A stretch of 64,000 bases of DNA, from assembly GCF_024166365.1 (NCBI RefSeq), contig NC_064831.1:45633768-45697767 (forward strand). Direction: 5' to 3'. This document shows positions 11,361 to 22,899 of this stretch, in pieces (positions within the stretch are counted from its first letter, which is position 1; the number at the start of each line of letters is the position of its first letter). Under the pieces are notes generated by a model. It was not told the origin of the DNA and did no database searches. It saw only the letters and a program-made list of their open reading frames with translations. Made by a program: the position numbers and the translations under genes. Source of the DNA: Elephas maximus indicus. Taxonomy: Eukaryota; Chordata; Mammalia; Proboscidea; Elephantidae.

Positions 11361-11469
11361 TAAGTTAAAATTTCAGACTGCAAGTATTTTATTGACTTAC
11401 CTCATCCACCTTATCTAAAAAGAGCACATAGAAAGTTGATCCTGAAGTAATAAATAGGCTATAAATATA

Positions 11470-12412
11470 CTGTTGTGTGGATCATAACAAATTATGGATA
11501 ACATTGCAAAAAATGGAAATTCCAGCACATTTAACTGTGCTCATGTGGAACCTGTACATGGATCAAGAAGCAATTCTTTGAACAGAACAAGGGAATAGTG
11601 TGTGGTTTAAAACCGGAAAAGGTACAGAGCAAGGTTGTATCCTTTCACTTTGTTCAATCTGTATACTGAACAAATAATCCGAGAAGCTGGACTATATGAA
11701 GAAGAACACAGTATCAGGACTGGAGGAAGACCAACTAACAACCTGTGATATGCAGGTAACACAACCTTGCTTGACGAAAATGAAGACAACTTGAAGCATG
11801 TACCAGTGAAAGACACAGTCTTTAGTATGGATTACACCTGAACATAAAATGAAAATTCTCACAACTGGTCTGATAACATCACAATACATGACGATGAGGC
11901 AGCAGTCAAGAAATCAAATGACATATTGCACTGGGCAAATCAACTGTAAAAGACCCCTTTAAAATGTTAAAAAGCAAAGATATCACTTTGATGACTACGG
12001 TACACCTGACCCAAGCCAAGGTATGTTCAATGACCTCATATGCATGTGAAAGCTGGACAATGAGAATAGATTGAAGTGTAGTGTTGGAGAAAGAGTGAAT
12101 ACGCTGTGGACGACCTGAAGAACAAACAAAGCAGTCTTGGAGGAAGTAGAGCCAGAATGCTCCTAAGAAGTGAGGGCGGTGAGGCTTCTTTGGACACATC
12201 ATCAGCAAAGACCAAGTGCAGGAAAAGGACGTCATGCTTGGTAAAGTAGAGGGTCAGCAGAAATGAGGGGAACCCTCCATGAGGCGGACGGACATAACAG
12301 CTCAACAATGGACTCAAACATACCAACGATTGTAAGGATGGCACAGGACCAAGCACGTTCCATTCTGTTATACATAAGGTTGTCATGAGTCAGAGCCAAC
12401 TCAATGGCAAAG
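11470..12412 (+). mobile_element. RTE (BovB-type) LINE, decayed copy
   Basis: The sequence aligns block by block with 6075-7115 of the better-preserved copy: GATCATAACAAATTATGGAT, then GGACTATATGAAGAAGAACA, then the GCATGTGAAAGCTGGACAAT block and the AGTCAGAGCCAACTC tail. Many stops and small deletions break the frame, and the YADD motif is lost (the TATGCAGGT stretch at about 11748). It is 5' truncated within the RT domain and shows far more damage than the 5750-7134 copy, so it is older. Confidence 0.88.
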
Positions 12413-12419
12413 AGTGAAG

Positions 12420-13450
12420 AATATTAAGAAGAGGCAGATTAAAAGTCCAAGACCTGAACACTTCAGATTCCAAGTTTACTTCTGGAGTGAAGAGATTCTG
12501 GTGGAAGTAAGGAGAGATGAGTCATTTACTGACTCTCCCTAGCTCTGGGGCTTCTTTAGAAGACAATACCTGTTAATTGCCCTCATGATTATATAGCTTC
12601 CTTCCTGGGAAGAAAACAGTGAAAACAGAAAGTGATTCCTTTGAATCTTTCTTCTAAGTCAAGGTTAAAACATTTGGAAGATACCGCTAAGACTAAATCA
12701 TTCGTGTTTTATGGTGGAAACATTCCACATTCAGATTAGCCAGTTCACCCGCATTAGCACTCTTTACCTGTCTGTATCTCATTAGTGGACCTTGAGCCCT
12801 AATGTTATTGGGAAAATACAAATCAGATTACGAAGAGGTTCTGATAAAATGCTTCAGTAGCCCATCTTTCTGCTATGCCCACTCACACATGGTAAAATAT
12901 ACACTTTTCTTAGAATAAAACTCCCCAATTCCTTCTATTCTTTCAAGTTAGGTGAGTTTTAGCTTTTGTGAAAACTACACCATGACAAGCACCAACAGGA
13001 GGGCAAGATTATGGTGAATGCCTCATTTACGATTCAAGCAGGAGTCCCAGCCTGGCGGCTCATAATTGGGAGAATTAAAGAAGATAAAATATGTAAATCC
13101 TGGCAAATAGACTGTGCCAACCTCACTACTTAATTCCCAGGTCATATCAGCCCAGTCAGACTATTAATCAAACTTCAATTAAAAAAGTAGAAATGACTGT
13201 CTTTGTCCCCAGTTTGTCTTAAAATTCAAGCAACATCGTTTGCTATCATAGTATAGTCATTAGGTGCTTTAAAAATTATGTAACTGCTGCTGAAGTTATA
13301 CCCACATCATACTAACATGTTCCCATTGTTCTGGTGAGCCAGTTGATAACAGAAAAGAAACAAGAGTCTTTTAAAATTCCTCTTCAGATACTCTGCTGGA
13401 AAACACCTGGTGCATTGATTACCTAAGCTAAGAAATTCTAGATGTTATAG
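12420..13450. other. Intergenic stretch without recognised gene
   Basis: I see no repeat I can name and no supported exon. Confidence 0.45.
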
Positions 13451-13451
13451 A

Positions 13452-13827
13452 TCAGAAGTCCTCAACCCTGGGAACACATTAGAATCACCTGGTAACAGAA
13501 GCCAAACCCACTGCCATCAATTCCAACTCACGGCGACCCCATGTGTTATAGAAAACTGAGCACCATAGGGTTTTTATGGTTGTAATCTTTACAGAAGATT
13601 GCCAAGCCTTTCTTCCATGGTGCTGCTGGGTGGGTTCAAACTGCCAACTCTCCAATTAGTAGCCGAGTCCAAGCCATGTGGACCACCAGGGACCTCAGAA
13701 TCACCTGGTAGCTTTAAAAAATGTCAGTCCCTGTGCCCCAACTTCAGAGAGTCTCATTTAATGGTCTGGGGTAAGGTACGGACCTTGGAACTTTCAAAAC
13801 TGTCCGAGAGGAGTCTAATATGCCACC
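13452..13827 (+). repeat. MER5A-type hAT element split by a SINE
   Basis: The left part reads AGTCCTCAACCCTGGGAACA, then CATTAGAATCACCTGG. The right part resumes with AGAATCACCTGGTAGCTTTA and a GGTCTGGGGTAAGG block. The insert is an AfroSINE at 13500-13692, flanked by AGAATCACCTGGTA on both sides. Confidence 0.75.
13500..13692 (-). repeat. AfroSINE inside MER5A
   Basis: AAACCCACTGCCATCAATTCC is the reverse tail, followed by the body (GTAATCTTTACAGAAG) and a decayed head ending at GACCACCAGGGACC. The 14-bp target duplication is AGAATCACCTGGTA. Confidence 0.85.
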
Positions 13828-14022
13828 AGGTTTGGTGCAGTTAACACACTCAGCCACTAACCAAAAGGTTGGAGGTTTGGGTCCACCCAGAGGTGCCTCG
13901 TAAGAAAGCCCAGGCAATCCACTTTGGAAAAATCAGCCGCTGAAAACCCTATAGAGCACAATTCTACTCTGACATACACAGGGTCGCTGTGAGTTGGAAT
14001 CTACTTGGCGGCACCTGGTACT
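13828..14022 (+). repeat. AfroSINE
   Basis: Head ACTAACCAAAAGGTTGG, then the CACCCAGAGGTGCCTCG block, body, and tail GAGTTGGAATCTACTTGG with GGCACC. Confidence 0.85.
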
Positions 14023-14271
14023 GGTCTCTCAATGACACTGTAGCTCATCCTCAACTCTTCGGGCCCGATTTCCTCTGCAGGCTCAATCTCTGAGACTGCT
14101 TGCCAATTCAAAGGAAGGCAGTGCTCAGCAGGGACCATATTATTCTGAGGTTCACTGAGGTTCAGAATAACAGTGACAATAAAATATTATCCTCTTCCCC
14201 ACAAGCCCATGCTCTTTCTCCAGCTTTGATCTGAAGATTGCTGTGTTTAGTTTCCCACCTCCTACATGCTC

Positions 14272-14441
14272 ACCAAACCAAACCAAACCCACTGCCATTG
14301 AGTCAATTCCGACTCATAGCGACCTTGTAGGACAGAGTAGAACTGCCCCATAGAGTTTCCAAGGAGTGCCTCGTGGATTCGAACTGCCAGCCTTTTGGTT
14401 AGCAGCAGTAGCACTTAACCACTACACCACCAGGGTGTTTC
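14272..14441 (-). repeat. AfroSINE
   Basis: A full-length reverse copy: AAACCCACTGCCATTGAGTC at one end, the ACTACACCACCAGGG head at the other. It is flanked by CCTACATGCTCA and CCTATATGCTCA, a probable target duplication. Confidence 0.9.
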
Positions 14442-15184
14442 CCCTATATGCTCAGTTGCTCCTTTATCAGCCTTGACGTTGGCCAAGACCTTTCTCTAAG
14501 CAAGTTTCTCCACCTATAAAGAGATGGCACCACATGTTTAAGGTGTCTTAAAAAAAAAAAAAAATTTTTTTTTTTTTTTTTTTTTATGAATAAATGAGAT
14601 AGCATGTGTAGAGCCTAGGGCCCAGTACTTAGCGACTGCTCAATAGTTGATGTTCTGGAGCACCTGCTATGCGATCAGCTGAGGGCTGGACACTGAGTAA
14701 CCTTCTCTAGTTCACCCAGCTGGTCTGAAAGGACACCTCTGACCTTAGATAGACCCTGAAGTGTGTCAACATCAGGCTTCCACGCCCTGGAACAAAGGTA
14801 GAGCTCCTGTTTGCCACAATCCCCACCATCATAGAGAACTTAAGTGTTGGCCCAAGATCAATAAAGAGCTATTAGATTTAAACAGTTGTATAAAACCCAA
14901 TGTTTCAAAATTCTTAAATGTAACATGAACTAATTGTTACTAAAGAAGGCAAACAATGCCTAACACATAGTAGACACAATGAACATTTTAAAACCTAATT
15001 AATAAATACTGAAATGGCTTATAAATAAAAGCAGGTGATGATAAAATTTAGAATTCTTTTTTGATTAACAGGGCTATCATGAATTACAGGGCTAAATGTA
15101 AATATTTCCTCCAATAATTACACTATAATATTAGCATTGCTGTACTAATTTTTTTAAGGGAAGTAAATTTCAAAAACCTTCATT
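14442..15184. other. Intergenic stretch with a poly(A)/poly(T) junction
   Basis: An A15 run (14550-14564) abuts a T21 run (14565-14585). A MIR-like end (about 14590-14665) follows. No gene is visible in the remainder. Confidence 0.6.
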
Positions 15185-15699
15185 TCATTAAATGTGTTGT
15201 CTTCTGTGTATGTACAACCAAAAACCTCACAGGATTTTGTTCCTTGGTTTGGAGGTTTAGGGTCATGATTTCACTGGACATTCCAGTTAATTGGCCTAAT
15301 CATGTTTAATGCTTCTGTTCTACCTCCAAGTTTGTTGCGTAGTGCTTAGAGTCTTAAAACCTTGCAAGTGGCCATCCAAGTCATGATGATTGGTCTCTAT
15401 TTACCTGAAACAACACAGGAAGGACAGTCAGGAATCGGAGGAGGAAAAGAAATGTGTGGCTTATTGCCTCCATGAACAACTGACTCCTTTGCCATGAGAC
15501 AGAACTGGAGGGGCCCAGCTACCATTACTGAAGATTTTGATCAAAGATTCTATAGAAGAATCCTGATCAAAAAGGGGGAAATGCAGAACAGAATTTCAAA
15601 TTCTCATGGACTTCACATTTCCCAGAGTCATGGGGACTGGATGAACCCCTGAAACCACTGCCTTAAGATAATCTTTAAAATTTAAACCAAAAATATTCC

Positions 15700-16437
15700 C
15701 TGAAGGACATCTAAGTCAATTGGCATAATAAAATCTATTAAGAAAACATTCTGCACCCCACTTTGAAGAGTGGCGTCTGGGGTCTTAAACGCTAGAAAGC
15801 AGCCATCTAAGATGCATCAATTGGTCTCAACCCACCTGGATCAAAGGAGAATGAAGAACACCAAGAGACAGAAAGGGCCACGTGAACCAGCGACTGCATC
15901 ATCCTGAGACCAGAAGAACTAGATGGTGCCCGGTTACAACCGATGACTGCCCTGACAGGGAATACAACAGAGAACCCCTGAGGCAGCAGGAGAGCAGTGG
16001 GATCCAGACCCCAAATTTTCATAAGACCAGACTTAACGGTCTGACTGAGACTAGAAGGACCCCGGTGGTCATGGCCCCCAGACCTTCTGTTTGCCCAGCA
16101 AAGAACCATTCCTGAAGCCAACTTTTCAGACAGGGATTGGACTGGACAATGGGTTGGAGAGGGATGCTGGCGAGGAGTGAGCTTCTTGGATCAGGTGGAC
16201 ACTTGAGACTATGTTGGCATCTCCTGCCTTGAGGGGAGATGAGAGGGTGGAGGGGGTTAGAAGCTGGCGAAATGGACACAAAAAGAGAGAGTGGCGGGAG
16301 AGAGTGTGCTGTCTCATTGGGGGGAGAGTAATTGGGAGTGTGTAGCAAGGTGTACATGGGTTTTTGTGTGAGAGACTGATTTGATTTGTAAACTTTCACT
16401 TAAAGCACAATAAAAATTATTTTAAAATATATATATA
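15700..16437 (+). mobile_element. L1 3' UTR copy (younger subfamily)
   Basis: Matches the reverse complement of 8240-9000 (the 3' UTR of the L1 on the minus strand) block by block. It ends with CTTTCACTTAAAGCACAATA and an A/T-rich tail. The flanks carry ATTCCCTGAAG at about 15692 and ATCCCCTGAAG at about 16442, a probable target duplication in the older element. Only the 3' UTR is present. Confidence 0.85.
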
Positions 16438-16459
16438 TATATATCCCCTGAAGTCTTCT

Positions 16460-16596
16460 TAAAACTGACTCACAGTGACCCTGTAAGACAGAGCAGAACT
16501 GCCCTTTGGGTTTCCAAGGAACAGTTGGTGGCTTCAAACTCCCGATCTTTTGGTTAGCAGCCAAGCTCTTAACCACTACACCACCAGGACTCCAAC
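16460..16596 (-). repeat. AfroSINE
   Basis: GACTCACAGTGACCCTGTAA, then body AGAGCAGAACTGCCC, and head complement ACCACTACACCACCAGG. The extreme tail is missing. Confidence 0.85.
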
Positions 16597-16794
16597 ACCA
16601 AACAACAGTTTACCTTAACTAGTGAAAAATATCTGCCTTGAGCATTATGTTTAAGAACTACCATATTGTTACACAAATAATGCATGCCTTCTACATCTGT
16701 TTGCCAACCACACCCTCACCTTGAGAGGTATTTTCATAAGTGCTGCCACACCAATTTTTTTGTACATGTTGCTGTAAAAAAAATTAGCATAACA

Positions 16795-17240
16795 CCTTAG
16801 TCATCTAGTGCTGCTGTAACAGAAATACCACAAGCAGATGGCTTTAACAAAGAGAAGTTTATTCTCTCACAGTCCAGGAGGCTAAAAGTCCCATTTCAGG
16901 GCACTGGCTCCAGGGGAAGGCTTTCTCTGTTGGCTCTGCAGGAAGGTCCTTGTTATCAGTCTTCCCTTGGTCTTGGAGCATCTCAGCACTGGACCCGCAA
17001 GTCCAAAGGATGCACTCTGCTCCCAGTGCTGCTTTCTTGGTGGTATGAGGTCAACTCTGTGCTTGCTTTTATCTCTTAAAAGGGATGTGATCTGGTAAGG
17101 GTGTTAAAATCCCACCGTAATCTTCTTTCATATAAAATTACAATCACCAAATGGAGGACAACCACAGAATACTGGGAATCATGGCCTAACTAAGTTGATA
17201 CACATTTGGGGGGGACATAATTCAATCCATGACAACACAC
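16795..17240. mobile_element. Interspersed element, family not assigned
   Basis: It begins CTTAGTCATCTAGTGCTGCT, then AACAGAAATACCACAAGC, and ends near ACATAATTCAATCCATGAC. The opening phrase is a widespread one in mammalian genomes (LTR- or MER-type). I cannot assign a family, and no coding frame is visible. Confidence 0.4.
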
Positions 17241-17724
17241 TTACAAAAATAACTCATGGGGGGAGGACGCTGTTCGCAAACAAACACAGAACGTGGGAGT
17301 TATTTGCATAAGATACAGTACCTATATGGGAGCAAAGTGACAAACAGCAACTCTAAAGACTAGACAGGAATCTTAGGGGTCAGTGAGTTTATATTGATGG
17401 GAGAGGAATGAGTCAGAAAAGGAAGGTAAGAATGGTTGCACAACTCGAAGAATGTAATCAGTGTCACTGAATTGTACATGAAATGGTTGAATTAGCATGT
17501 TTTGCTGTGTATATTCTCAAAAACAAAATTTAAAAAAAAGAAAAAAAATTTTTGCTACCTTCATTACACTCAAATTGTATAGATGTTACCTGACAGTCCT
17601 AAAAAAAACTGGTAAGAAGTTGTTGCCATCCTAAAGTCACAAGAAATATTAAATTATTCCATAAAATGTATCATTTTCTCCAGGACACCATCTTTTACTG
17701 CTAATTTTTTTCCTCGAAGGCTTA

Positions 17725-18060
17725 AACATTTACTGAGTAACAACTATGTACCAAGCATCATCTCAGTTGCTGTTTAGGATAGAAGCTGGTGATTCAGAAT
17801 CAGACATAACGAGCTTAAGTCTAAACTTGCCAATCGTCAGCTCATGACATGGGTCAAGTTACTTAATTTATTTTACTTTCATGTTGTCATCTGCAAAATG
17901 GGGAGATAAGGACTGACTTAAAGGATTTTGACTATACCCTGTACATGGCCATAACAATTATGATGTTATGGAATCCTCACAACCCTGAGACTGTACCGTT
18001 TGCAGATGTAGTCAGAGGCACTGAGAGGCTGCAACTTACCTAAAGCGGAGCCTGGTTAAG
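17725..18060. repeat. L2 and MIR remnants
   Basis: An L2-like reverse end (ACATTTACTGAGTAACAACT) at about 17728-17790 is followed by a MIR-like core (GGTCAAGTTACTTAATT, then CATCTGCAAAATGGGG) at about 17800-17930. A reverse MIR piece lies at about 17960-18060. Confidence 0.5.
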
Positions 18061-19732
18061 TTATCCTTTGGGATTTTTTCCCCCTTAACAACTTTTATTT
18101 TTATTGTATATTCATCTTTTTCTTCTGGTAATCCTTGTGTACCTTCTAGGAATGGGGAAATGGGATTTCTACAAGCCAAAAAGCTACAAACACTGGTGTT
18201 CTGGCAGAGAGACTCTGGAAGCCCTGAAGAGAACTCAGGTGGACAATGCAATGTGGGCAGTGAGCAAGTGGTGCTAACAGGACCCACTACTCGAAAGTAG
18301 ATGACACAAAACCTTCACTAATAGTATAGTGTATGAAATCCCTAAGACAGCAGAAACAAACTAACAGACACTCACTTTACAGGTGAAGAACACTGAAGTT
18401 GGGAAATAAACATTGGCTACTTTCCTAATACTCTATCATTAATGAAGAGACTATATCACACTGATGCCCTAAAAAGTCACCCAGGTGGAAAAAACTTTAA
18501 GAAGCACAGAGATGTATTCACTAATATCAGAAATTTATGACAATATTAAGTACAGACTAAAAATCTGTGTAACTCATTGATTAAATCAGCATATTTTTCA
18601 CTAATGTTCCTTTTAAGAGTCTGTCAAAATGGCCTGGGGGTGGTATTTGACCTCCTCTAAATTTTTTTTTTTAATTTCACAAGGGGTAAGGAGGACCAAG
18701 ATCAACAGCCCAACTCTGATTCCTGGAAGGCAGAGGTCAGACATGCTTCCCCTCTCCACCATCTTTACCAATTCTGACACCAACCTTCTCTCACACAGCA
18801 CTCTCTACTTCTCTGCTGGGTTTACTGATTCACTGCAATGGCCACACAGAACTCACCAACAATACTCAAGATTATGGGGTTTTTTTTAGGGAAGTAACAG
18901 GTTACAATTCAGGTTCAGGAACACTCAGGACACAGTTCTTCCGTCAGGACAGCCTCTTCCCTCCACCAGTAAGCGTCAGCCTCTCTCTCTCTAGCAGGAT
19001 GGCAAAATCCACCAATCCCAACCCCCTTGATGGGCCACAATTACCTTACCTGTGCAATCCCACCTTACCACTTGGGTGGGAGTTACAAGACCTTGGCGAG
19101 CAAGGCCACACAGAAGTGAATCATCCCATTGCAGAGTTCATGGTTTGGCGTCAAACCGAATGTATATACACTTTACTGGAATATACTAAACAAAGCAAGC
19201 ATTTAAAAGAAACAAAACACAGTTTCTCAAAATACTAAGGGGCCGCTCCCCTGCATTTTGGTTGGTTAACATTCCTCTGGAGAAGCAATCCTCCTTGGCT
19301 TGACAGATTCTCCCCAGTTAGTTCTCCATATGTCTTTTTGGACTCTATGGTCCTGAAGCAAGGGACTTTTTTCATCAGTGAAGCAAGTTCTGAACAAAAT
19401 TTTTTAAGAAACCTGCCAAAATCAGCCTATGCTGTCTTCCCTGGGATTCCGTGACATGTGAATGCTCCAGCCAGACCCAGAACTGCAGGTGGAATGGCCT
19501 GTCACCATTAGACAGCCACCTAAGCAGTAAAATCGGGAATGTAGCCTGAAGCAAGCAGGCTCTCCAGCAAGCCTTGCTAATGTGCAGATTTGGTTTCGTC
19601 GAGTCAAACAAGAAGTTCCCAACCTTAGTATACCTCCCAGCTCTCTGCTAATTCATTCTATCTTTCCAGTTACTGGTTCCATAAAAAATACACTAAAGTA
19701 AAATTAGCACATGGCTACACACTCGTTTTCCA
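18061..19732. other. Intergenic stretch, possibly LTR-derived in part
   Basis: At 18880-18940 the wording GTTACAATTCAGGTTCAGGA, then ACACTCAGGACAC, recalls the middle of ERV-L-type LTRs. I cannot define LTR ends (TG...CA) or an internal region. The rest is unassigned and no gene is seen. Confidence 0.25.
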
Positions 19733-19810
19733 TTTAGTCAACATTTATTGGGCACCTTCCACGCACCAGGCACCTGATATACACCTGGCATACGATACAA
19801 ACCGTGGCTG
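19733..19810 (-). repeat. L2 remnant
   Basis: TCAACATTTATTGGGCACCT, then CACCAGGCACC, is the reverse L2 terminus. Confidence 0.6.
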
Positions 19811-19907
19811 CACTCTGTAAGATTATGATAGAAGTTGGGATAGAAAAAAAGAGGATGTCTATCAGTCAAGAATTTTAGTTTAAAACTTTGGCAAAAAGAA
19901 GGGATGA

Positions 19908-20118
19908 TAAACCAAAACCAAAACAGTTGCCGGAATCGATTCCACTTCATGGCAACCCCATGTTTCAGGGTAGAACTGCACTCATAGGGTTTTCAAGGCT
20001 GTGACCTTTCAAAAGCAGATCCGGAGTCCTTTCTTCTGAGGTACCTCTGATGGGTTCAAATCACCAACCTTTCAGTCAGTAGCCCACTGCTTAACTGTCT
20101 GTGCCATCACAAATCCAT
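19908..20118 (-). repeat. AfroSINE
   Basis: Reverse tail CAGTTGCCGGAATCGATTCC, body AGGGTTTTCAAGGCTGTGAC, and the GAGGTACCTCTGATGGGTTC block typical of the longer subfamily. Confidence 0.85.
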
Positions 20119-20980
20119 GCAAGTCCAGACAATCAGATCAGGCAACTGATACCCCAGGGAAGGTCAGGTGAGAGAAATACCACTTCCAGGCTCCACATGA
20201 TAGAGAGCTTCACTTGATTAAGATTCAAAACCTAGGGAGTGTTCGAGCAGAAGAGCTTAAGTCAGAGGCTCACCACAAAGCAGAAGGTAGAAATTCTTAC
20301 ACTTAGAATGCAAGAATGCATTCTTGTTAAGAAAAAGGTCATTTCTTCTTTAAGAATGATTCAACTCAACATGAGGCTGACATACTCAGTATAAAGACAT
20401 GGCAGGTAAAATCTGTGGGCCACTTTTTCAATTCTTCCATAAGCCAATGAAGAAATACACACTTTGGAAAACTCTTCCAAGTCTTTGACATTGAAAGTTT
20501 TTAGGTAATGCCTTTTTCTACTTGTTTTTTCAATACTTTTTATTCAGCAAGCTGCATGTTAACTTTTACGAAGTAGTCTTCATTCAGTATCAGAATTTCC
20601 ATTTCTATAAATCTATGATTAAATCTTAATGTCTTTTTCCAGGTTTCCGTTTAAAATGTAAGCTACAGGACGGTGCGGGGGCGGGGGGTGAGGTAGAATA
20701 ACTTCCCTTATATCATGTATTGTTTCTGAAACTACCTTTTACACAAATTATCTCTTAAAATTACATGCTACAATTCACTTTTTAAACTACTGGCTGAGAG
20801 GAGCCAAAAAAATGTTATTACCCCCTCCTCACTCTTCACACCAGATTGGGGAATAAAATGCACTTTCTAATACCTGAACTTTCCCCACAACTTAAAGGCT
20901 AAATTAACATTTTAAATCCTACATGTTCCTGTCTTTGTGGACTAAGTATGTGCACTCATTTTAAACACAGCTATCCCCGA
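20119..20980. other. Intergenic stretch without recognised gene
   Basis: Nothing recognisable. A short G-rich run sits at about 20671-20690. Confidence 0.45.
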
Positions 20981-20983
20981 AAC

Positions 20984-21146
20984 AGGAGCCTTGGTGGCGC
21001 AGTGGTTAAAAGTTCGACTGCTAACCAAAAGGTCAGCAGTTTGAATCCACTAGTCACTCCTTAGAAACCCTGCAGGGCAGTTCTACTCTGCCCTTTAGGG
21101 TTGCTGAGTTGGAATCAACTCAACAGCTAAGGGTTTGTTTTTTTGT
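20984..21146 (+). repeat. AfroSINE
   Basis: Nearly canonical head: GAGCCTTGGTGGCGCAGTGG, with a B box variant CAGTTTGAATCC. Tail: GAGTTGGAATCAACTC. Confidence 0.92.
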
Positions 21147-21161
21147 TTAACCTCAAAACAA

Positions 21162-21380
21162 GGAACCCTGGTGGAACAATGGTTCAGCACTCAGTTGATA
21201 ACCAAAAGATCAGCAGTTCAAACAGTTCAAACATACCAGCCATTTCATGGGAGAAAAGACCTGGTAATCTGCTCCCATAGATTACAGTCTAGAAAACCCT
21301 AAGGGGCAGTTCTACTCTGTCCTATGGGGCTGCTGTGAGTATAAATCGACTCAACAGCACACAGCAACAACAATCCCAAA
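21162..21380 (+). repeat. AfroSINE (longer subfamily)
   Basis: Head GGAACCCTGGTGG, the GAGAAAAGACCTGGTAATCT block specific to one subfamily, and an AACAACAA tail. A short CAGTTCAAA duplication lies in the B-box region. It follows the previous SINE directly. Confidence 0.9.
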
Positions 21381-21439
21381 GCCTAGTGTACCTCTCTCTC
21401 AAGTCAAAGCCCACTAGCCCACTGTGCAGCTGGAGCACT

Positions 21440-21635
21440 TTGCGTGGTCACACAGCCAGTCGTAACAGCTGACGTTTCAATGCTAACTTACTGTGCAGTG
21501 GCCTTGAAATAAACACTTTCCGCGTATTCACTTACTGGATCTTCACAAAAGCCCTGAGGCAGGTCCTATCGCTATCTCCATTTTACAGATTAAGACACCA
21601 AGTCACAGGCAAGGTGAGTGTCAAACAAGCATCTT
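21440..21635 (-). repeat. MIR SINE remnant
   Basis: GGATCTTCACAAAAGCCCTG, then CTCCATTTTACAGATTAAG, is the reverse MIR core. Confidence 0.65.
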
Positions 21636-22452
21636 GCACAGTCATGTCCCTTAATAATCACCTGGACTCCTGGAGAATGGATCTGTGGGGCTCTGGGTAA
21701 ATGCCTTCTGCCTTCATGCAGAGCAGCTTTAGGGAAGTACGGGCACAGATCCCTGACCCCTCCATCGTCTGGCGCTGTGGCAACAGGGCAAGTTACCTAG
21801 ACTTCAGTTTTTCCATCCATACAACAATGCTACCTTCTTCATACAGACACTGTGAAGCTGGCCAGCGCTTCTCAAATGCCTATCCATAGGATAAACGTCC
21901 TAGGCTTTCTATTTTTAAGAAATGAGAAAACTTTTTTAAATGTGGGAGTTTATTCCTGCAATTTTACAAGGTTGCATAAGGTATACATACAAGAAAATTC
22001 TTTTCCATGACTGACAATCCTATATTGTGTCTGGAAAACTTTGTGCTTTTGCGCTGTGCTGACAAGCTGGCGTTAAGTCTCAGCCAGATAAGCTGAACCA
22101 AGAGTAGCCTTAAGCGTTGTATCATGCTACCCCTCACGCAACACTGTAAAAGGACAACTCACCTCAGTGATCCTCACTAAGCTTACAGACTAAAACTGTG
22201 GAATTTACATCCATATTGTTTATAATGATATCGTGGGTCTCAAAATGCTATGAAACTATTAAGAGAACCATCTGGATGCTAAACCTGAGATGCAACGTCA
22301 ATTCAACCCAATTTTTCCGAATTGTTGATCTCAAGGCAAAGGCATCATGTTCACTAACTAGCAAGAGAGAAAACTTGTTTCCTAAGAATATGTAACTTCA
22401 AACATTTTTATATTAAAAAAAATACGAATATGGTATGGAATAAAAAATTCCC
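21636..22452. other. Intergenic stretch without recognised gene
   Basis: No repeat I can name and no supported exon. Confidence 0.45.
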
Positions 22453-22665
22453 AAGAACTTTCAGAAACGTCTTTCACTGCATATATCACTTACCTTGATC
22501 TCTACAGCAACAATGTTACTTACAAGAACTTTTAGAAATGTCTTTCACTGCACATAACACTTATCTGGATCTTGACGGCAGTAATGTTACTTATAAGAGC
22601 CTTAACAAATGTCTTCCATTGCATGTATCACTTACTTTGATCTTCACGGAAGTAATGTTACTTAC
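22453..22665 (+). repeat. 71-bp tandem repeat, three copies
   Basis: Copies start at 22453, 22524 and 22595, each with AAGA(A/G)C near its start, CACTTA in the middle and AATGTTACTTA at the end. The period is exactly 71 bases each time. The copies differ at many sites, so the duplication is not recent. The third copy runs into a MIR-like segment (GATCTTCACGG, then TACAAATAAGAACATAGAGG). Confidence 0.9.
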
Positions 22666-22899
22666 AAGTAAACTGCACTTTACAAATAAGAACATAGAGG
22701 TAGAACTACACTGGAATGAAGGTCTTCTCACACTCCAGCCAGTCGAAATTCCCTATTTATATAACCTAAGCAGCATTTGTAATCTAAATTCTGCCTTAAA
22801 AACACCAATGTAAAACTGACAGATTTACTTAATAGTCTTAATATATTTCAAGTCATAAGCAATGTAAAAATATAGAAACATGAAATATTAAGTACATGT

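Larger units (their letters stand above)
15185..17560 (+). mobile_element. Older L1-type 3' UTR, broken by three insertions
   Basis: Four pieces appear to belong to one element: 15185-15700, 16442-16460, 16597-16794 and about 17240-17560. The first piece contains GTCTTAAAACCTTGCAAGTGG and a GATGATTGGTCTC block. This is a diverged version of the GGTCTTAAACGCTAG and CATCAATTGGTCTC blocks in the younger L1 3' UTR (15780-15830). The last piece ends CTGTGTATATTCTCAAAAAC followed by A-rich sequence, a plausible 3' terminus. The insertions are an L1, an AfroSINE and an unclassified element. Assembling the pieces into one element is my inference. Confidence 0.5.

Noticed and set aside
16019-16399. 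A 126-codon minus-strand open frame
   Set aside because: It is antisense to an L1 3' UTR copy, and the same sequence recurs in other L1 copies in the window.
18630-19600. Possible complete ERV-L LTR
   Set aside because: Only one phrase resembles such LTRs. No TG...CA ends, primer site or internal genes could be located.
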